NCBI GenBank assembly: GCA_023896275.1
Contig: MLDA01000013.1
Span: 1-64,000 of the forward strand
From: Kocuria rosea subsp. polaris
Lineage (GTDB): Bacteria; Actinomycetota; Actinomycetes; Actinomycetales; Micrococcaceae
Direction: 5' to 3'
Length of the DNA: 64,000 bases
A model generated the notes under the pieces. That model was not told the origin of the DNA. It made no database searches and worked only from the letters and a program-made list of their open reading frames with translations. Each line of letters begins with the position of its first letter. Positions within the stretch are counted from its first letter, which is position 1. Shown piece by piece: positions 1 through 9,739 of the stretch. The translations under genes and the position numbers were made by a program.

Positions 1-2
1 GG

Positions 3-65
3 CCGCCTCTGGAAGCGCATTCCGAGTGGTTCCACCAGGGTGCCACCGAGAACATAGCGGCTTAG
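3..65 (+). other. possible C-terminal fragment of an unidentified gene entering from the left edge
   Basis: One forward frame is open from the window edge to a TAG at 63-65 and encodes about 20 residues (PPLEAHSEWFHQGATENIAA). It faces the truncated DUF222 gene tail to tail. The fragment is too short to identify, and an open frame of this length is expected by chance in high-GC DNA. It is listed because it directly abuts the truncation point of the next gene. Confidence 0.15.
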
Positions 66-85
66 GAAACAAAGAAAAACACCCT

Positions 86-1216
86 CTACCAAACCCGGTG
101 CTTGACAAGCTCGATGAGGGCATCGGCGCGAATCTGGGCGCGAGTGCGGTCCTGCCCGCTGCCGGCCGGGCCAGCGCTTTGGCCGGTGCGCTGGTCGGCG
201 GCGGAGGCTTCGGTGGGGTAGTGCTCGGTGATGGCCGCATCGATGCTGGGGTCGGTGTGCAGGGTCGCGAGTTCGGTGAGGCGGTTTCCGATGGCTTCGC
301 CGGCGAGGGCGGGCAGGTAGCCGTAGAGGTGGCACATGCCGTCTTCGGCGGCCGTGATGCGCACGTGACGCTTTTTGCGTGCGGCTTCGTACCGGTCTGA
401 AGCGCTGCTGTTCAGCAGCCGGTTGAGCATGCGGGTGCCGGCGCGTTTGACGGAGCCCGGCGTGCGGCCCGGGGCGGTGGCGAGAAGCGAGGTGCCCAGG
501 TCTTGGCGACGGGACCGGCAGTCGACTTCGGCGTCCATGACGCGTTGGTCATATGCGGCGAGGTCCACGGGATCCTCACTCGTGGCGGGCGCTGGTCGTT
601 TGGGTTCGATCTTGCGGCAGAGATCGATCATGGTCTGGGCCTGCGCGGCGCCGATGCGGCCGGAGGCGAGGGCGTGAATGACGTCCGGGGTGTCATGGTG
701 GGCGACGCGGGCGCGTTCGACGTCGCGGCTGGCCGTCTGCAGGGTGCAGTCGCGGGCGACGGCGACGTGCTGGGCGGTGACCTGCAGGCTCGCGCGTTCG
801 CGGAGCTGGCCGGTGGTCACGGAGATCTCCATGCCGTTGGAGATGGTGGTGAGTTCCTCGAGGTGGGCGGGGACCTCGCGTTGGGCTTGGGCTTCGAGGC
901 CGGCGATGGCCTGATGTCCGCAGGCGGCGGCGAAGCGGTGCAGGTCCTCGGAAAAGGCCAGCAGGGTTGCGGGATCGAGCTTCGCGGTCAGGGTCGAGAG
1001 CGCGGTGATGCCGTCCCGGTTCTCACCGCCGGCGGACGCTGGCACGGGCGTGGGTTCGGGCGTGCGGGACTGTTTGGTGAGGGTGTAGGCGGGCGCAACG
1101 GCACCGGCGAGCAGGTGCTGCCAACTCCGGTGCCGGCGCAGGTCCGCTTGGGATGCGAGGGCGGCTGATTCGGCCTGTCCCTGCGGATCCTCGCGCGGTT
1201 CCTGTGCCTGGGTCAT
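86..1216 (-). pseudogene. DUF222 domain protein, truncated before its HNH nuclease domain
   Basis: The 376-residue product looks like the N-terminal part of the DUF222/HNH family that is abundant in Actinobacteria. It has the helical core around residues 70-330, with segments such as LASGRIGAAQAQTM and AGTRMLNRLL, and ends near the usual RADALIELV linker. Full-length members normally continue about 100-150 residues into a C-terminal HNH endonuclease domain. Here a stop comes straight after KHRVW and no HNH motif follows in any frame to the window edge. It is therefore probably a decayed copy or one cut by an insertion beyond the edge. Its role is unknown; many members are thought to be mobile or repeated elements. 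No partner genes are visible. A naturally short protein is the alternative. Confidence 0.6.
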
Positions 1217-1308
1217 GTTCTAATTATAGAAGAGACTTTCGAGCATGTGAAGAGTTCGCTGGTGAATATATCCGATATTTCTAAGCGAGCCCGCGAGGCG
1301 GGTCGGGT

Positions 1309-1358
1309 CCGGTGACAGCGAAGGCCCGGCGCCCCTCAGGGCGTCGGGCCTTCACCGG
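1309..1358 (-). terminator. intrinsic terminator of asd
   Basis: Arms 1321-1334 and 1339-1352 pair over 14 bp with one wobble around a 4-base loop. An outer CCGGTGA/TCACCGG stem extends the hairpin. It lies about 10 bases past the asd stop and has no clear U tract. Confidence 0.75.
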
Positions 1359-1368
1359 AAGTGGTCGA

Positions 1369-2487
1369 TCAGAGCTTGCCGAGCGCGATGGCCAGCATGC
1401 GGCGCAGCGGCTCAGCGGCACCCCACAGCAGCTGGTCGCCGACAGTGAAGGCGGAGATGTACTCGCCGCCCATCTCCAGCTTGCGGATGCGCCCGACCGG
1501 GATCTCGAGGCTGCCCGAGGCGGCGACGGGGGTCAGGTCAGCCATGGTGGCTTCCTTGGCATTGGGAACGACCTTCGCCCACTCGTTGTCCGCATCGAGG
1601 ATGCGCTCGATCTCCTCGACCGGGAGGTCCTCGGTGAGCTTGATCGTCAGTGCCTGCGAGTGCGACCGCATCGCGCCGATGCGCACGCAGAGACCGTCCA
1701 TCTGGATGCGGTTCGACTCGTCGCGGCCGAGGATCTTGTTGGTCTCGGCGCCGGCCTTCCACTCCTCCTTGGACTGCCCGTTGCCCAGATCGGCGTCGAT
1801 CCACGGGATCAGCGAACCGCCCAGCGGAACACCGAATTGGGTCGCGTCGAGCCCGTTGCGCTGGCTCTCGAGCACCTTGCGGTCGATGTCGAGGATCGCT
1901 GCGGCGGGGTCGGCGAGCTCGGCGGAGACGGCGGAGTTGATGTCGCCGAACTGGGTGAGCAGCTCGCGCATGTGGCGGGCGCCGCCGCCGGAGGCGGCTT
2001 GGTAGGTCATCGCGGTGGCCCACTCGACGAGGCCGTTGCGGAAGAGCCCGCCCAGGCCCATGAGCATGCAGGAGACCGTGCAGTTGCCGCCGACGAAGTC
2101 CTTGACGCCGGCCGCGAGACCGCGGTCGATGACGTCGCGGTTCACCGGGTCGAGCACGATGATCGAGTCGTCGTTCATGCGCAGCGTGGACGCGGCGTCG
2201 ATCCAGAGCCCGTCCCACCCGCGGGCGCGCAGGTCGGAGTGCACAGCCTTGGTGTAGTCGCCGCCCTGGGCGGTGACGATGATCGGCAGCTTGGCGAGCG
2301 CATCGAGATCGTGCGCGTCCCGCAGGGGGCCTGCCCCCGACGCGAACGACGGCGCGGCGCCGCCCGGATTGGAGGTCGAGAAGAATACCGGGTCGATGTC
2401 CGCGAAGTCGTTCTCGTCCAGCATGCGCTGCATCAGGACGGATCCGACCATGCCGCGGTAACCGACAAAACCAACGGAAGAAGTCAT
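1369..2487 (-). CDS. asd: aspartate-semialdehyde dehydrogenase (E. coli type)
   Basis: Reduces aspartyl phosphate to aspartate semialdehyde with NADPH, at the branch point for lysine/diaminopimelate, threonine and methionine. The 372-residue length fits the enterobacterial class. The N-terminal nucleotide-binding start [14 protein letters not shown] and the catalytic Cys136 in FVGGNCTVS are present, as are the conserved stretches [18 protein letters not shown] and [13 protein letters not shown]. The match to E. coli Asd as I remember it is very close, whereas the classical actinobacterial enzyme is about 345 residues and sits beside lysC. No lysC is in this window. The ATG at 2487 is 6 bases after a TACCAT hexamer, which suggests a leaderless mRNA. 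The gene stands alone and ends in its own terminator. Confidence 0.95.
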   Translation of the reverse strand: MTSSVGFVGYRGMVGSVLMQRMLDENDFADIDPVFFSTSNPGGAAPSFASGAGPLRDAHDLDALAKLPIIVTAQGGDYTKAVHSDLRARGWDGLWIDAASTLRMNDDSIIVLDPVNRDVIDRGLAAGVKDFVGGNCTVSCMLMGLGGLFRNGLVEWATAMTYQAASGGGARHMRELLTQFGDINSAVSAELADPAAAILDIDRKVLESQRNGLDATQFGVPLGGSLIPWIDADLGNGQSKEEWKAGAETNKILGRDESNRIQMDGLCVRIGAMRSHSQALTIKLTEDLPVEEIERILDADNEWAKVVPNAKEATMADLTPVAASGSLEIPVGRIRKLEMGGEYISAFTVGDQLLWGAAEPLRRMLAIALGKL

Positions 2488-2493
2488 GACTCC

Positions 2494-2499
2494 ATGGTA
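2494..2499 (-). promoter_or_regulatory. putative -10 (TACCAT) of asd, leaderless arrangement
   Basis: The hexamer fits TAnnnT and is followed by 6 bases (GGAGTC) and the ATG, so transcription should begin at or next to the start codon. No clear -35 is seen. Confidence 0.4.
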
Positions 2500-2565
2500 G
2501 GGCCCCGCCCCCGTTTCGTGCCGGGTCGGTTACGCCGTTGTGAGCAGCGCGACGGTCACGGGCGC

Positions 2566-2829
2566 TTAGTTCTCGACGTCGTCCGCGGGCGGGTTCCCAA
2601 CGATGTGGCGGCGCCGGCCGATGGCCCAGAGCGCACCGAACGTGAAGGCCTGCGTGATCACGAGCAGGACGATCAGCCCCGGGATCTTCTGCCCGCTGAT
2701 GATCATCCACAGCCCCAGGGCCGCGAAGACGAGCGCCAGCAGCGGGAAGAGCATGTACCCGAGCAGGAACAGCGGCTCGGGTTTGTTCAGGGCGGCCTTC
2801 ACGTCGGCCTTCAGATCGGCGAAATTCAC
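2566..2829 (-). CDS. small two-helix membrane protein, function unknown
   Basis: The 87-residue protein has two predicted membrane helices, at about residues 20-45 (LFLLGYMLFPLLALVFAALG) and 50-70, between a charged N-terminus and a short polar tail ending PPADDVEN. The GTG start at 2829 follows the folA stop with no gap (TAG then GTG) and has an AGAGGA ribosome binding site inside the end of folA. Translation is therefore probably coupled in a thyA-folA-orf operon. I do not recognise a family or any catalytic residues. The arrangement suggests a conserved passenger of the thymidylate operon, but nothing in the sequence shows a role in folate metabolism. Confidence 0.75.
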   Translation of the reverse strand: MNFADLKADVKAALNKPEPLFLLGYMLFPLLALVFAALGLWMIISGQKIPGLIVLLVITQAFTFGALWAIGRRRHIVGNPPADDVEN

Positions 2830-3375
2830 CTAGTCGGTCCTCTCGGCGCCGTCGCGACGCCAGTAGTCGAATCGGTACTCGAGCCCGGTGGCGGCACGCG
2901 CCCAGGTGTCGGTGGCCGGTTCTGCGTCACAGCGCGCCCAATCGGCGCCCAGGAACGGCGCGTGCGTGTCGCCGTCGTACTGATGGTTGATCACGGTGAC
3001 GACGGCGTCGCTCGCGTGCGGCGCGAACGCCGCGTAGACCTGCCCGCCGCCGACGACCCACACGCGGTCGCCGCCCTCGGCGGCAGCGGCCGCCTCGAGC
3101 GCCTCGGCGATCGAGGGTACGACGACGCCGCCCGCCGCGCGCACCTGCTCCGCCGTCTCCGCGTGGGAGGTGAGGACGATGTTGGTGCGGCCGGCGAACG
3201 GGCGGAAACGCGGCGGGATGGACGCCCAGGTGTTGCGGCCCATGATCACCGGGTGGCCCATGGTGGAGGCCTTGAAGTGCGCCATGTCTTCGGGCAGGTG
3301 CCACGGCATGGTGCCGTCGCGGCCGATGACGCCGTCGGCCGACTGGGCCCAGATCATGCTGATGCGGGGCGTCAT
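2830..3375 (-). CDS. folA: dihydrofolate reductase
   Basis: Regenerates tetrahydrofolate from the dihydrofolate made by thymidylate synthase, using NADPH. The 181-residue protein has the family landmarks in order: the Met20-loop region [20 protein letters not shown] with the active-site Asp30, the GRNTW motif near 47-50, and the nucleotide-binding [10 protein letters not shown]. The ATG at 3375 overlaps the thyA stop (ATGA), so the two consecutive steps of the thymidylate cycle are translationally coupled. A much longer open frame extends upstream through thyA, but it lacks the family N-terminus and is spurious. The gene is slightly longer than the 159-residue E. coli enzyme because of a C-terminal extension. 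Confidence 0.97.
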   Translation of the reverse strand: MTPRISMIWAQSADGVIGRDGTMPWHLPEDMAHFKASTMGHPVIMGRNTWASIPPRFRPFAGRTNIVLTSHAETAEQVRAAGGVVVPSIAEALEAAAAAEGGDRVWVVGGGQVYAAFAPHASDAVVTVINHQYDGDTHAPFLGADWARCDAEPATDTWARAATGLEYRFDYWRRDGAERTD

Positions 3376-4175
3376 ACGGCGATGGGCGCCTTGATCGCCG
3401 GGTGGTGCTCGTAGCCGAGGACCTCGAAGTCGGCCAGCGTGTAGTCGAAGATCGACGCCGGGACGCGGTTCAGCTTCAGCTGCGGGGAGGGCAGGGGCTC
3501 GCGGGCGAGCTGCTCTCGGACCTGATCGACGTGGTTGTCGTAGACGTGCACGTCGCCGCCGGTCCAGACGAAGTCCCCGACCTCCAGGCCGGTCTGCGCG
3601 GCGACCATATGGGTCAGGAGCGCGTAAGAGGCGATATTGAACGGGACGCCCAGGAACATGTCGGCGCTGCGCTGGTAGAGCTGGCACGAGAGCCGGCCGT
3701 CGGCGACGTAGAACTGGAACAGGGCGTGGCACGGCGGGAGGGCCATGTTCGCGATCTCGCCGACGTTCCACGCCGAGACGATGTGGCGGCGCGAATCGGG
3801 GTTGTTCTTGATGGACTCGATCAGCTGGGTGATCTGGTCGACGTGTCCACCGTCCGGGGTCGGCCACGAGCGCCACTGGACGCCGTAGACCGGGCCCAGC
3901 TCGCCGTCGTCGTCCGCCCACTCGTTCCAGATCTTCACGCCGTTCTCCTGCAGCCAGCGCACGTTGGAATCCCCGCGCAGGAACCACAGGAGCTCGAGCG
4001 CGACCGACTTGAAGTGCACGCGCTTGGTCGTGATCAGCGGGAACGACTCCGACAGGTCGAAGCGCAACTGCCGGCCGAACACGCTGCGGGTACCGGTGCC
4101 GGTGCGGTCTCCCTTGGCTGCGCCGGTCTCCAGGACGTCGCGCAGCAGGTCCTCGTACGGGGTGGCGATAGGCAT
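3372..4175 (-). CDS. thyA: thymidylate synthase
   Basis: Methylates dUMP to dTMP using methylenetetrahydrofolate. At 267 residues it is close to the 264 of E. coli ThyA. Visible motifs are [12 protein letters not shown] near residue 23, the catalytic Cys149 in [14 protein letters not shown], the [19 protein letters not shown] block that binds dUMP, and the C-terminal [11 protein letters not shown]. The [11 protein letters not shown] start at 4175 aligns with the family and follows a TAGACT hexamer by 7 bases, so the mRNA may be leaderless. The last 4 bases overlap folA. This is the classical folate-dependent ThyA, not the flavin-dependent ThyX found in some actinobacteria. Confidence 0.98.
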   Translation of the reverse strand: MPIATPYEDLLRDVLETGAAKGDRTGTGTRSVFGRQLRFDLSESFPLITTKRVHFKSVALELLWFLRGDSNVRWLQENGVKIWNEWADDDGELGPVYGVQWRSWPTPDGGHVDQITQLIESIKNNPDSRRHIVSAWNVGEIANMALPPCHALFQFYVADGRLSCQLYQRSADMFLGVPFNIASYALLTHMVAAQTGLEVGDFVWTGGDVHVYDNHVDQVREQLAREPLPSPQLKLNRVPASIFDYTLADFEVLGYEHHPAIKAPIAV

Positions 4176-4182
4176 GGCGCCA

Positions 4183-4188
4183 AGTCTA
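4183..4188 (-). promoter_or_regulatory. putative -10 (TAGACT) of thyA-folA, leaderless arrangement
   Basis: TAGACT is followed by 7 bases and the thyA ATG. No Shine-Dalgarno sequence fits between them. Confidence 0.45.
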
Positions 4189-4219
4189 CCGGCGTGTGGG
4201 CGTCGGTGCCCGCACCCCG

Positions 4220-4552
4220 TCACGCGACGAGGTCGTCGTACTCGGGGTAGCGCGAGAGGTAGTCCTGCACGTAGGAGCACTCGGGGACGATCGTCGAGCC
4301 CTCGGCGCGCAACCGGTCCAGCACGAGCGTGACGAGCGCCCGGGCGTAGCCGCGCCGGCCGAACTCCTCGCTGATGATGGTGTGCTGCAGGGTGACGACG
4401 TCACCGTCGCGCGAGTACCCGAGGAAGCCGATGAAGTTCGGCCCCTGCCAGAGGCCGAAGCGCTCGCGGCCGGGGTCGTGGTCGAGCCGCAGGCCTTCGT
4501 GCGCGATCTTCTCCGGCTGGTCGTGCCCGGTGGTCTCAGCGGCCATGGCCAC
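4220..4552 (-). CDS. short GNAT-type N-acetyltransferase domain protein (YjdJ-like)
   Basis: The 110-residue protein resembles the minimal GNAT class. It has beta strands around [16 protein letters not shown] and [10 protein letters not shown], a compact acetyl-CoA loop [13 protein letters not shown] near residues 60-75, and ends with the Val-Pro-Glu-Cys-Ser-Tyr-Val segment typical of the YjdJ/Gtn group. The substrate is unknown. The ATG at 4552 has a GAGGAG ribosome binding site, and a TAGGCT hexamer at 4583-4588 could be its -10. It lies between thyA and mutT1 on the same strand but is probably transcribed separately. Confidence 0.75.
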   Translation of the reverse strand: MAMAAETTGHDQPEKIAHEGLRLDHDPGRERFGLWQGPNFIGFLGYSRDGDVVTLQHTIISEEFGRRGYARALVTLVLDRLRAEGSTIVPECSYVQDYLSRYPEYDDLVA

Positions 4553-4591
4553 TCCTCGCTCTCGACGTCGATTCTCGTCTGTAGCCTAGCG

Positions 4592-4624
4592 GGCGCCGGG
4601 CCCGGGCGACAGGGGCCCGGCGCC
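4592..4624 (-). terminator. GC-rich hairpin after mutT1
   Basis: Arms 4592-4603 and 4613-4624 (GGCGCCGGGCCC) are perfectly complementary over 12 bp. The hairpin lies 17 bases past the mutT1 stop and has no U tract. It abuts the presumed promoter of the next gene. Confidence 0.55.
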
Positions 4625-4641
4625 AGCGCCGGTGGCCGGGC

Positions 4642-5601
4642 TCAGTCGCTGAAGGGGGCGATGACCTCGACGGACACGATCCGCCAGCTCGTCTTGGACT
4701 GCTGCGCGACGATCATCGACCCCGGATCCAGGTACGGGTTCGAGTTCGGAAGAAACTTCGCGATCCCCGGCGCGCAGCGGGCCCGTAGCGCCTCGAGCGC
4801 GTGCGGCAGCACGGGGCGGTGGGTGCAGACAGCGACGCAGATCTGTTTGTCGAGCTGTTTCAGGATCTGCTTGACCGCCTTGAGCGGCTTCCGGTCCGCT
4901 GCGTGCTCGGTGAGCGAGTTCGCGAGCTTGACGCCCATGTTCTTGCGCTTGAGGTAGGGCGAGACCGTCTGCACGCAGCGTGTCCACGGGCTGGAGACCA
5001 CCTTGGAGGGGCTCCAGGCCTCGAGCACGTTGGCGACCGCGATCGCCTGCCGCTGCCCGGTCGCGGCCAGCGGCCGCTCGCCCTCCTCCTTCGTCCACGT
5101 CGAGCGGGGTTTGGCCTTGGCGTGGCGTACGACGACGAAGGGGACCGTTTCGAGGTCCCCGGCGGTCCAGGCCCGCTCGAGCGCGTCGAGCGGATCCTGA
5201 TCCGAGACGCTCGTCAGCATCTGGCGGGCGGTGTCCACGGAGACCCATTTGGTGGCGTCGACCTCCTCGCCGTCGGGCACGACGCGCTGGCCGTTGACGA
5301 GCGCCGCCCAGTAGTAGACGACCTTCGGACCCGACTTCACCTCGTACCGGATGGCCGGAAGGGGCAGGCCGAGGGCGATCTCGAGCCCGACCTCTTCGCG
5401 CACTTCGCGTACCGCGCATTCGGGGACGGATTCGCCCGGATCGAGCTTGCCCTTGGGCCAGGACCAGTCGTCGTAGCGGTCGCGGTGAATCAGCAGGACC
5501 TCGAGGGCGTTGTCGCGGCGGCGCCAGGGGATGACCCCGGCGGCCACGACGGCGACCGGCTCCGCGACCGTCGCTTCATCGTCCGAGGAGCGCAGCGGCA
5601 T
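4642..5601 (-). CDS. mutT1: MutT1-type Nudix hydrolase fused to a histidine phosphatase domain
   Basis: Two domains are visible: an N-terminal Nudix hydrolase and a C-terminal phosphoglycerate-mutase-like histidine phosphatase. The Nudix box spans about residues 51-73 (GKLDPGESVPECAVREVREE, followed by VGLE). The phosphatase RH signature (VRHAKA) is near residue 159, with a second catalytic-type His in CTHRPVLPHAL. This architecture matches mycobacterial MutT1, which acts on 8-oxo-dGTP/GTP and dinucleoside polyphosphates. Placement directly after ppk also matches Mycobacterium (Rv2984-Rv2985, from memory). I chose the ATG at 5601; an in-frame TTG at 5610, overlapping the ppk stop, would add three residues. 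The role in sanitising the nucleotide pool is inferred from the family. Confidence 0.9.
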   Translation of the reverse strand: MPLRSSDDEATVAEPVAVVAAGVIPWRRRDNALEVLLIHRDRYDDWSWPKGKLDPGESVPECAVREVREEVGLEIALGLPLPAIRYEVKSGPKVVYYWAALVNGQRVVPDGEEVDATKWVSVDTARQMLTSVSDQDPLDALERAWTAGDLETVPFVVVRHAKAKPRSTWTKEEGERPLAATGQRQAIAVANVLEAWSPSKVVSSPWTRCVQTVSPYLKRKNMGVKLANSLTEHAADRKPLKAVKQILKQLDKQICVAVCTHRPVLPHALEALRARCAPGIAKFLPNSNPYLDPGSMIVAQQSKTSWRIVSVEVIAPFSD

Positions 5602-5606
5602 GGCGA

Positions 5607-7823
5607 TCAACGGCGGGTCACGTTCCGCTTGCGCTGGCGGGAGGCGAGTAGCCAGCTCTGGATGTCCGAGAGCGGCTGGCCGTCCGCGTCCAGGTGGCTG
5701 CGGTTCCAGACGCCGTCGGCACCCAGGTGCCAGCTCGAAGTGCCGTCGTCGAGGTAGCGGTCCAGGATGCCGACGAGCTCGCCGATGGACTCGCGGTTGG
5801 AGAGCTGGACCAGCGCCTCGACGCGACGGTCGAGGTTGCGGTGCATCATGTCGGCCGAGCCGATGTACACGACCGGGTCGCCGCCGTTGGAGAATGCGAA
5901 GACGCGCGAGTGCTCGAGGAAGCGGCCGAGGATCGAGCGGACCCGGATGTTCTCGCTCAGGCCCGGAACGCCGGGGCGCAGCGCGCAGATGCCGCGGACG
6001 ATGATGTCGACCTGGACGCCCGCCTGCGAGGCCCGGTACAGGGCGTCGATCACGGCCTCGTCCACAATCGAGTTCACCTTGAGGATCACGCGCGCGGCGA
6101 GGCCCGCCTTGTGGTTGGCGATCTCCTGCTCAATCCGGTCGATCAGGCCCGAGCGAAGCGAGCGCGGGGCCACCAGCAGGCGTTTGTAGGTCGAGCGCGG
6201 GGCGTAGCCGGAGAGCTGGTTGAACAGGCGTGAGACGTCGTCGCCGACTTGATCGTCACAGGTCAGCAGCCCCAGGTCCTCGTAGAAACGCGCGGTGGAG
6301 GGGTGATAGTTGCCCGTGCCGATGTGGCAGTAGCGGCGCATCCGCTCACCTTCGCGGCGAACCACGAGCGAGAGCTTGCTGTGCGTCTTGAGCCCGACGA
6401 TGCCGTAGACCACGTGCACGCCGGCCTGCTCGAGCTTGCGCGCCCACGAGATGTTGGCCTGCTCATCGAAGCGGGCCTTGATCTCCACGAGGGCGAGGAC
6501 CTGCTTGCCGGCCTCGGCGGCGTCGATGAGGGCGTCGACGATGGGGGAGTCGCCCGAGGTGCGGTAGAGGGTCTGCTTGATCGCCTGGACCTTGGGATCG
6601 GCGGCCGCCTGCTCGAGGAAGGCCTGCACCGAGGTGGAGAACGAGTCGTAGGGGTGGTGCAGCAGGATGTCGCGGCGCCGCATCGCGGCGAAGACGTTGG
6701 CCGCCTTCGACGTCTCGGACTCGTTCAGGTGCCGCGAGGTGTGGGCGATGTGTCGCGGGTAGTGCAGGTCCGCGCGGTCTATGCCAGCGATGACGCCGAG
6801 CCCGCGCAGATCCAGGGGAGCGGGCAGTTCGAAGACTTCGTCCTGCTCGACGCCCAGCTCGCGCACGAGCAGTTCCTTGACCGCGGGGTTGATGTCGCTG
6901 GCGATCTCGAGCCGCACGGGCGGGCCGAACCGGCGCCGCAGCAGCTCCTTCTCGAGAGCCTGCAGGAGGTTCTCGGCGTCGTCCTCCTCGACCTCGAGGT
7001 CCTCGTTGCGGGTCACGCGGAACGTGTGGTGCTCGACGACCTCCATGCCCGGGAAGAGGTGCTCGAGCTGCTCGGCGATGACCGATTCGAGCGGGATGAA
7101 GCGGGCCACGGAGTCCGGGGTCTTGCCCGAGCGCCGCCCGTCCACGGAGACCAGCCGCGGCAGCGTGTCCGGGACCTTGAGGCGCGCGAAGAGTTCCTTG
7201 CCGCTGGTCTGATTGCGGACGATGACGGCCAGGTTCAGGGACAGACCGGAGATGTACGGGAACGGGTGGGCGGGGTCAACGGCCAGCGGGGTGAGGATCG
7301 GGAACACCTGATCGACGAACCACTGGTGCAGCTTCTCCTGCTCGGCGGTACTCAGCTCCGACCACGTGCACAGGCGGATGTTCTGTTCCTCGAGCGCGGG
7401 CAGCAGGGTCGAGGCGAACGCGTCGGCGTGGCGCTGCTGCAGCAGGTGAGCGGTCTCGAGGATGTGCTCGAGCTGCTCGACGGGGCTCACGCCGGCGGCC
7501 GAGGGCACGGCCAGGCCCGTGGCGATGCGGCGCTTGAGGCCGGCGACGCGGACCATGAAGAACTCGTCGAGGTTGGACGCGAAGATGGACAGGAAGTTCA
7601 CCCGCTCCAGCAGCGGGAGCTGCGGGTCCTCAGCGAGCTCGAGCACGCGCGCGTTGAAGTCCAGCCAGCTCAGCTCCCGGTCCAGGAAGCGGTGCTCGTC
7701 CGCGAAGTCGCCGTCGGGGCCGAGCGTCGGCTCGAACTCGGGCAGTTCGATGCGGTCCTGCGTCGCGCGGGCGGCGGGCATTTCGCTGTCGCCGAACGAG
7801 GGCGTCGTCGTCGTGGTGTTCAT
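5607..7823 (-). CDS. ppk1: polyphosphate kinase 1
   Basis: Polymerises ATP gamma-phosphate into inorganic polyphosphate and can run in reverse. The 738-residue protein has the PPK1 order. The N-terminal domain contains [18 protein letters not shown] and [12 protein letters not shown]. The middle domain contains [19 protein letters not shown]. The C-terminal phospholipase-D-like domains contain the autophosphorylated His of [13 protein letters not shown] near residue 500 and [18 protein letters not shown]-like metal and substrate motifs. The start is the ATG at 7823 (MNTTTTTPS), with GGAAGGA about 13 bases upstream; an extended frame upstream is unsupported. It forms an operon with mutT1 (gap 5 bases). 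Confidence 0.97.
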   Translation of the reverse strand: MNTTTTTPSFGDSEMPAARATQDRIELPEFEPTLGPDGDFADEHRFLDRELSWLDFNARVLELAEDPQLPLLERVNFLSIFASNLDEFFMVRVAGLKRRIATGLAVPSAAGVSPVEQLEHILETAHLLQQRHADAFASTLLPALEEQNIRLCTWSELSTAEQEKLHQWFVDQVFPILTPLAVDPAHPFPYISGLSLNLAVIVRNQTSGKELFARLKVPDTLPRLVSVDGRRSGKTPDSVARFIPLESVIAEQLEHLFPGMEVVEHHTFRVTRNEDLEVEEDDAENLLQALEKELLRRRFGPPVRLEIASDINPAVKELLVRELGVEQDEVFELPAPLDLRGLGVIAGIDRADLHYPRHIAHTSRHLNESETSKAANVFAAMRRRDILLHHPYDSFSTSVQAFLEQAAADPKVQAIKQTLYRTSGDSPIVDALIDAAEAGKQVLALVEIKARFDEQANISWARKLEQAGVHVVYGIVGLKTHSKLSLVVRREGERMRRYCHIGTGNYHPSTARFYEDLGLLTCDDQVGDDVSRLFNQLSGYAPRSTYKRLLVAPRSLRSGLIDRIEQEIANHKAGLAARVILKVNSIVDEAVIDALYRASQAGVQVDIIVRGICALRPGVPGLSENIRVRSILGRFLEHSRVFAFSNGGDPVVYIGSADMMHRNLDRRVEALVQLSNRESIGELVGILDRYLDDGTSSWHLGADGVWNRSHLDADGQPLSDIQSWLLASRQRKRNVTRR

Positions 7824-7920
7824 GGTGCTGTGCGCGTCCTTCCGAGTTTCGTCGTCAGGCCGCGCAGGTCGGCCTGCGGCGGCGCAACGATGCACTGATC
7901 AGTCTAGTATCCGGCGGGGC

Positions 7921-8910
7921 CTACGCGTTGCGCGCATACATGACGTCGACGTCCCAGCGCGTGAATCCGAGTTTCTCGTAGAGTGCGACGGCGGCCTCGT
8001 TGTCCGCGTCCACGTACAGCATCACGCCGTGCAGCTCGAGGGTGCGCAGGTGGTTGATGCCGGCGATGGTCAGGGCCTTGCCGAGGCCAGTGCCCTGGGC
8101 GGTCGGGACGACGCCGACGACGTAGACCTCGCCGATCGCGGCGTGCTCGCCCGTGGCATCCGCGCTCGCCGGGTGCACCTTCGTCCAGTGGAAGCCCTGG
8201 ATCTCGTCGTTCATGTTGACCGCGAGGAAGAAGCCGTCCGGGTCGAACCAGTCCTCGTCCATCCGGGCCTGCAGGTCCGCCAGCGTCATCGACCCCTGCT
8301 CGGGGTGGTGCGCGAACGCAGCCGCATTCGCCGCCAGCCATTTGTGGTCGTCGTGGCCGGGCATGAACGTGCGCAGCTTGATCCCCGTCGGAAACACGGG
8401 TTTCGGCAGCTCGCCGTGGCCCGTCAGGCGCATGCGCCAGAGTTCGCGCACCGGGCTCAGCCCGTGCCGCTCGGCCAGCCGCGCGGCCCCGGCGTGGTTC
8501 CCGTGGGACCACGCTTGCAGGCCCGCCAGATCCGCCTGCGTGTCCAGCACGTCGGCCATCGCGGACCCGATGCCGTCGTTGCGGAAGCTGGGGTGCACGA
8601 CCAGCTCCAGCGTTCCGATGGCGTCGGGGGAGTCGGTGTTCTGCGGCAGGACGGCGACGGCGACGCCGACCAGCTCGGCACCGGCTTGGCTCGTCGCGTC
8701 GTCCGCGTCCGAGTCCGCGAGGTAGGCGAGGGCCAGCCAGAGCGAAGCGGTGCCGGAGCGCAGGTCCACGAGCGTCTGCTCGGAGAGCGGCGGGTTGCCG
8801 TCGGCGGCTTCGGCTGCGGTAGCCAGCGCGACAATGTCGCGCACCTGCTCGTCGGTCGGGGCCGTGGCCCGCGTGATGATGCTCCAGTCGGTGTTCGTCT
8901 CGGCCGTCAT
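7921..8910 (-). CDS. mshD: mycothiol synthase (acetyl-CoA:Cys-GlcN-Ins acetyltransferase)
   Basis: Catalyses the last step of mycothiol synthesis, acetylating cysteinyl-glucosaminyl-inositol. The 329 residues form two GNAT domains in tandem. The N-terminal one is degenerate (HPSFRNDGIGSAMAD near residue 110). The C-terminal one has the acetyl-CoA loop GVVPTAQGTGLGKALT around residue 270 and finishes LYEKLGFTRWDVDVMYARNA, typical of MshD. It is downstream of the glnR-like regulator with a 65-base gap, the order seen in mycobacteria. The ATG at 8910 follows a TAGATT hexamer by 6 bases. Its presence indicates mycothiol as the main low-molecular-weight thiol, a trait of Actinobacteria. Confidence 0.93.
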   Translation of the reverse strand: MTAETNTDWSIITRATAPTDEQVRDIVALATAAEAADGNPPLSEQTLVDLRSGTASLWLALAYLADSDADDATSQAGAELVGVAVAVLPQNTDSPDAIGTLELVVHPSFRNDGIGSAMADVLDTQADLAGLQAWSHGNHAGAARLAERHGLSPVRELWRMRLTGHGELPKPVFPTGIKLRTFMPGHDDHKWLAANAAAFAHHPEQGSMTLADLQARMDEDWFDPDGFFLAVNMNDEIQGFHWTKVHPASADATGEHAAIGEVYVVGVVPTAQGTGLGKALTIAGINHLRTLELHGVMLYVDADNEAAVALYEKLGFTRWDVDVMYARNA

Positions 8911-8916
8911 GGTCTA

Positions 8917-8922
8917 AATCTA
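8917..8922 (-). promoter_or_regulatory. putative -10 (TAGATT) of mshD, leaderless arrangement
   Basis: TAGATT, then six bases (TAGACC), then the ATG. It would let mshD be transcribed independently of glnR. Confidence 0.45.
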
Positions 8923-8975
8923 GTCGTCAGGGCCGCAGCCTGCCAGCATTGCCGGGGCGCAAAGCGCGGCGGGCG

Positions 8976-9683
8976 CTACGAGGCCTCGACGTTGCCTTCG
9001 GCCTCGCTCGCCGTGCGGGCGCTGGCGAACCGGTAGCCGACGTTGCGGACCGTGCCGATGAGCTGCTCGTGATCCGCGCCCAGCTTGGCGCGCAGTCGCC
9101 TCACGTGCACGTCCACGGTGCGGGTGCCACCGTAGTAGTCGTAGCCCCAGACCTCGTGCAGGAGCTGGTCGCGGGTGAAGACGCGGCCCGGGTGCTGGGC
9201 GAGGTACTTCAGGAGCTCGAACTCCTTGTAGGTCAGGTTCAGCGGGGCGCCGTGGACCTTGGCGGTGTAGCTCGCCTCGTCGATCACGACGCCGGAGGCG
9301 CGGATCTCGGTCGGGTCGTCCTGCGCGGCATCGCCCGCGCGGCTCGACGCCAGCCGCAGCCGGGCCTCGACCTCGGCCGGCCCGGCGTTGTCCAGGACGA
9401 CGTCGTCGGCTTTCCACAGCGGCGAGACGGCGGCCATTCCGCCTTCGGTCAAAATCAGGATGATCGGCGCGGAGTTGCCGGTGGTGTGCAGCAGCTGGCA
9501 GAGGGAACGGGATCCGGAGAGGTCGCGGCGGGCATCGACCATGATGACGTCCGCGCGCTCGGCATCCAGCAGAGCCGTCGCGGAGGCCGGGAAGACCCGC
9601 ACCTCATGGGCGAGGAGTTCAAGTGCTGGTAGTACGTCGAACGACGATTCCGACGAGTTCGTCAGAAGCATGATGCTAGCCAT
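8976..9683 (-). CDS. glnR: GlnR-like OmpR-family response regulator
   Basis: A 235-residue two-domain regulator. The N-terminal receiver is divergent: it keeps Asp50 (VIMVDARRD), but the other acidic-pocket residues are unclear, as in the atypical GlnR receivers that work without phosphorylation. The C-terminal winged helix is canonical OmpR/PhoB type ([20 protein letters not shown], then [20 protein letters not shown] and VRNVGYRF). Actinobacterial GlnR controls nitrogen assimilation genes. Assignment here rests on the receiver and on the adjacent mshD, a mycobacterial neighbour (Rv0818-Rv0819, from memory). No kinase gene is adjacent. The ATG at 9683 has a strong GAGGAG site. Another orphan OmpR-type regulator is the alternative. 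Confidence 0.8.
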   Translation of the reverse strand: MASIMLLTNSSESSFDVLPALELLAHEVRVFPASATALLDAERADVIMVDARRDLSGSRSLCQLLHTTGNSAPIILILTEGGMAAVSPLWKADDVVLDNAGPAEVEARLRLASSRAGDAAQDDPTEIRASGVVIDEASYTAKVHGAPLNLTYKEFELLKYLAQHPGRVFTRDQLLHEVWGYDYYGGTRTVDVHVRRLRAKLGADHEQLIGTVRNVGYRFASARTASEAEGNVEAS

Positions 9684-9739
9684 ACCGGGTCTCCTCTGGG
9701 CTGGTGGACCTACGCGCTCGGCGGGCCGGAATGGTTTTC

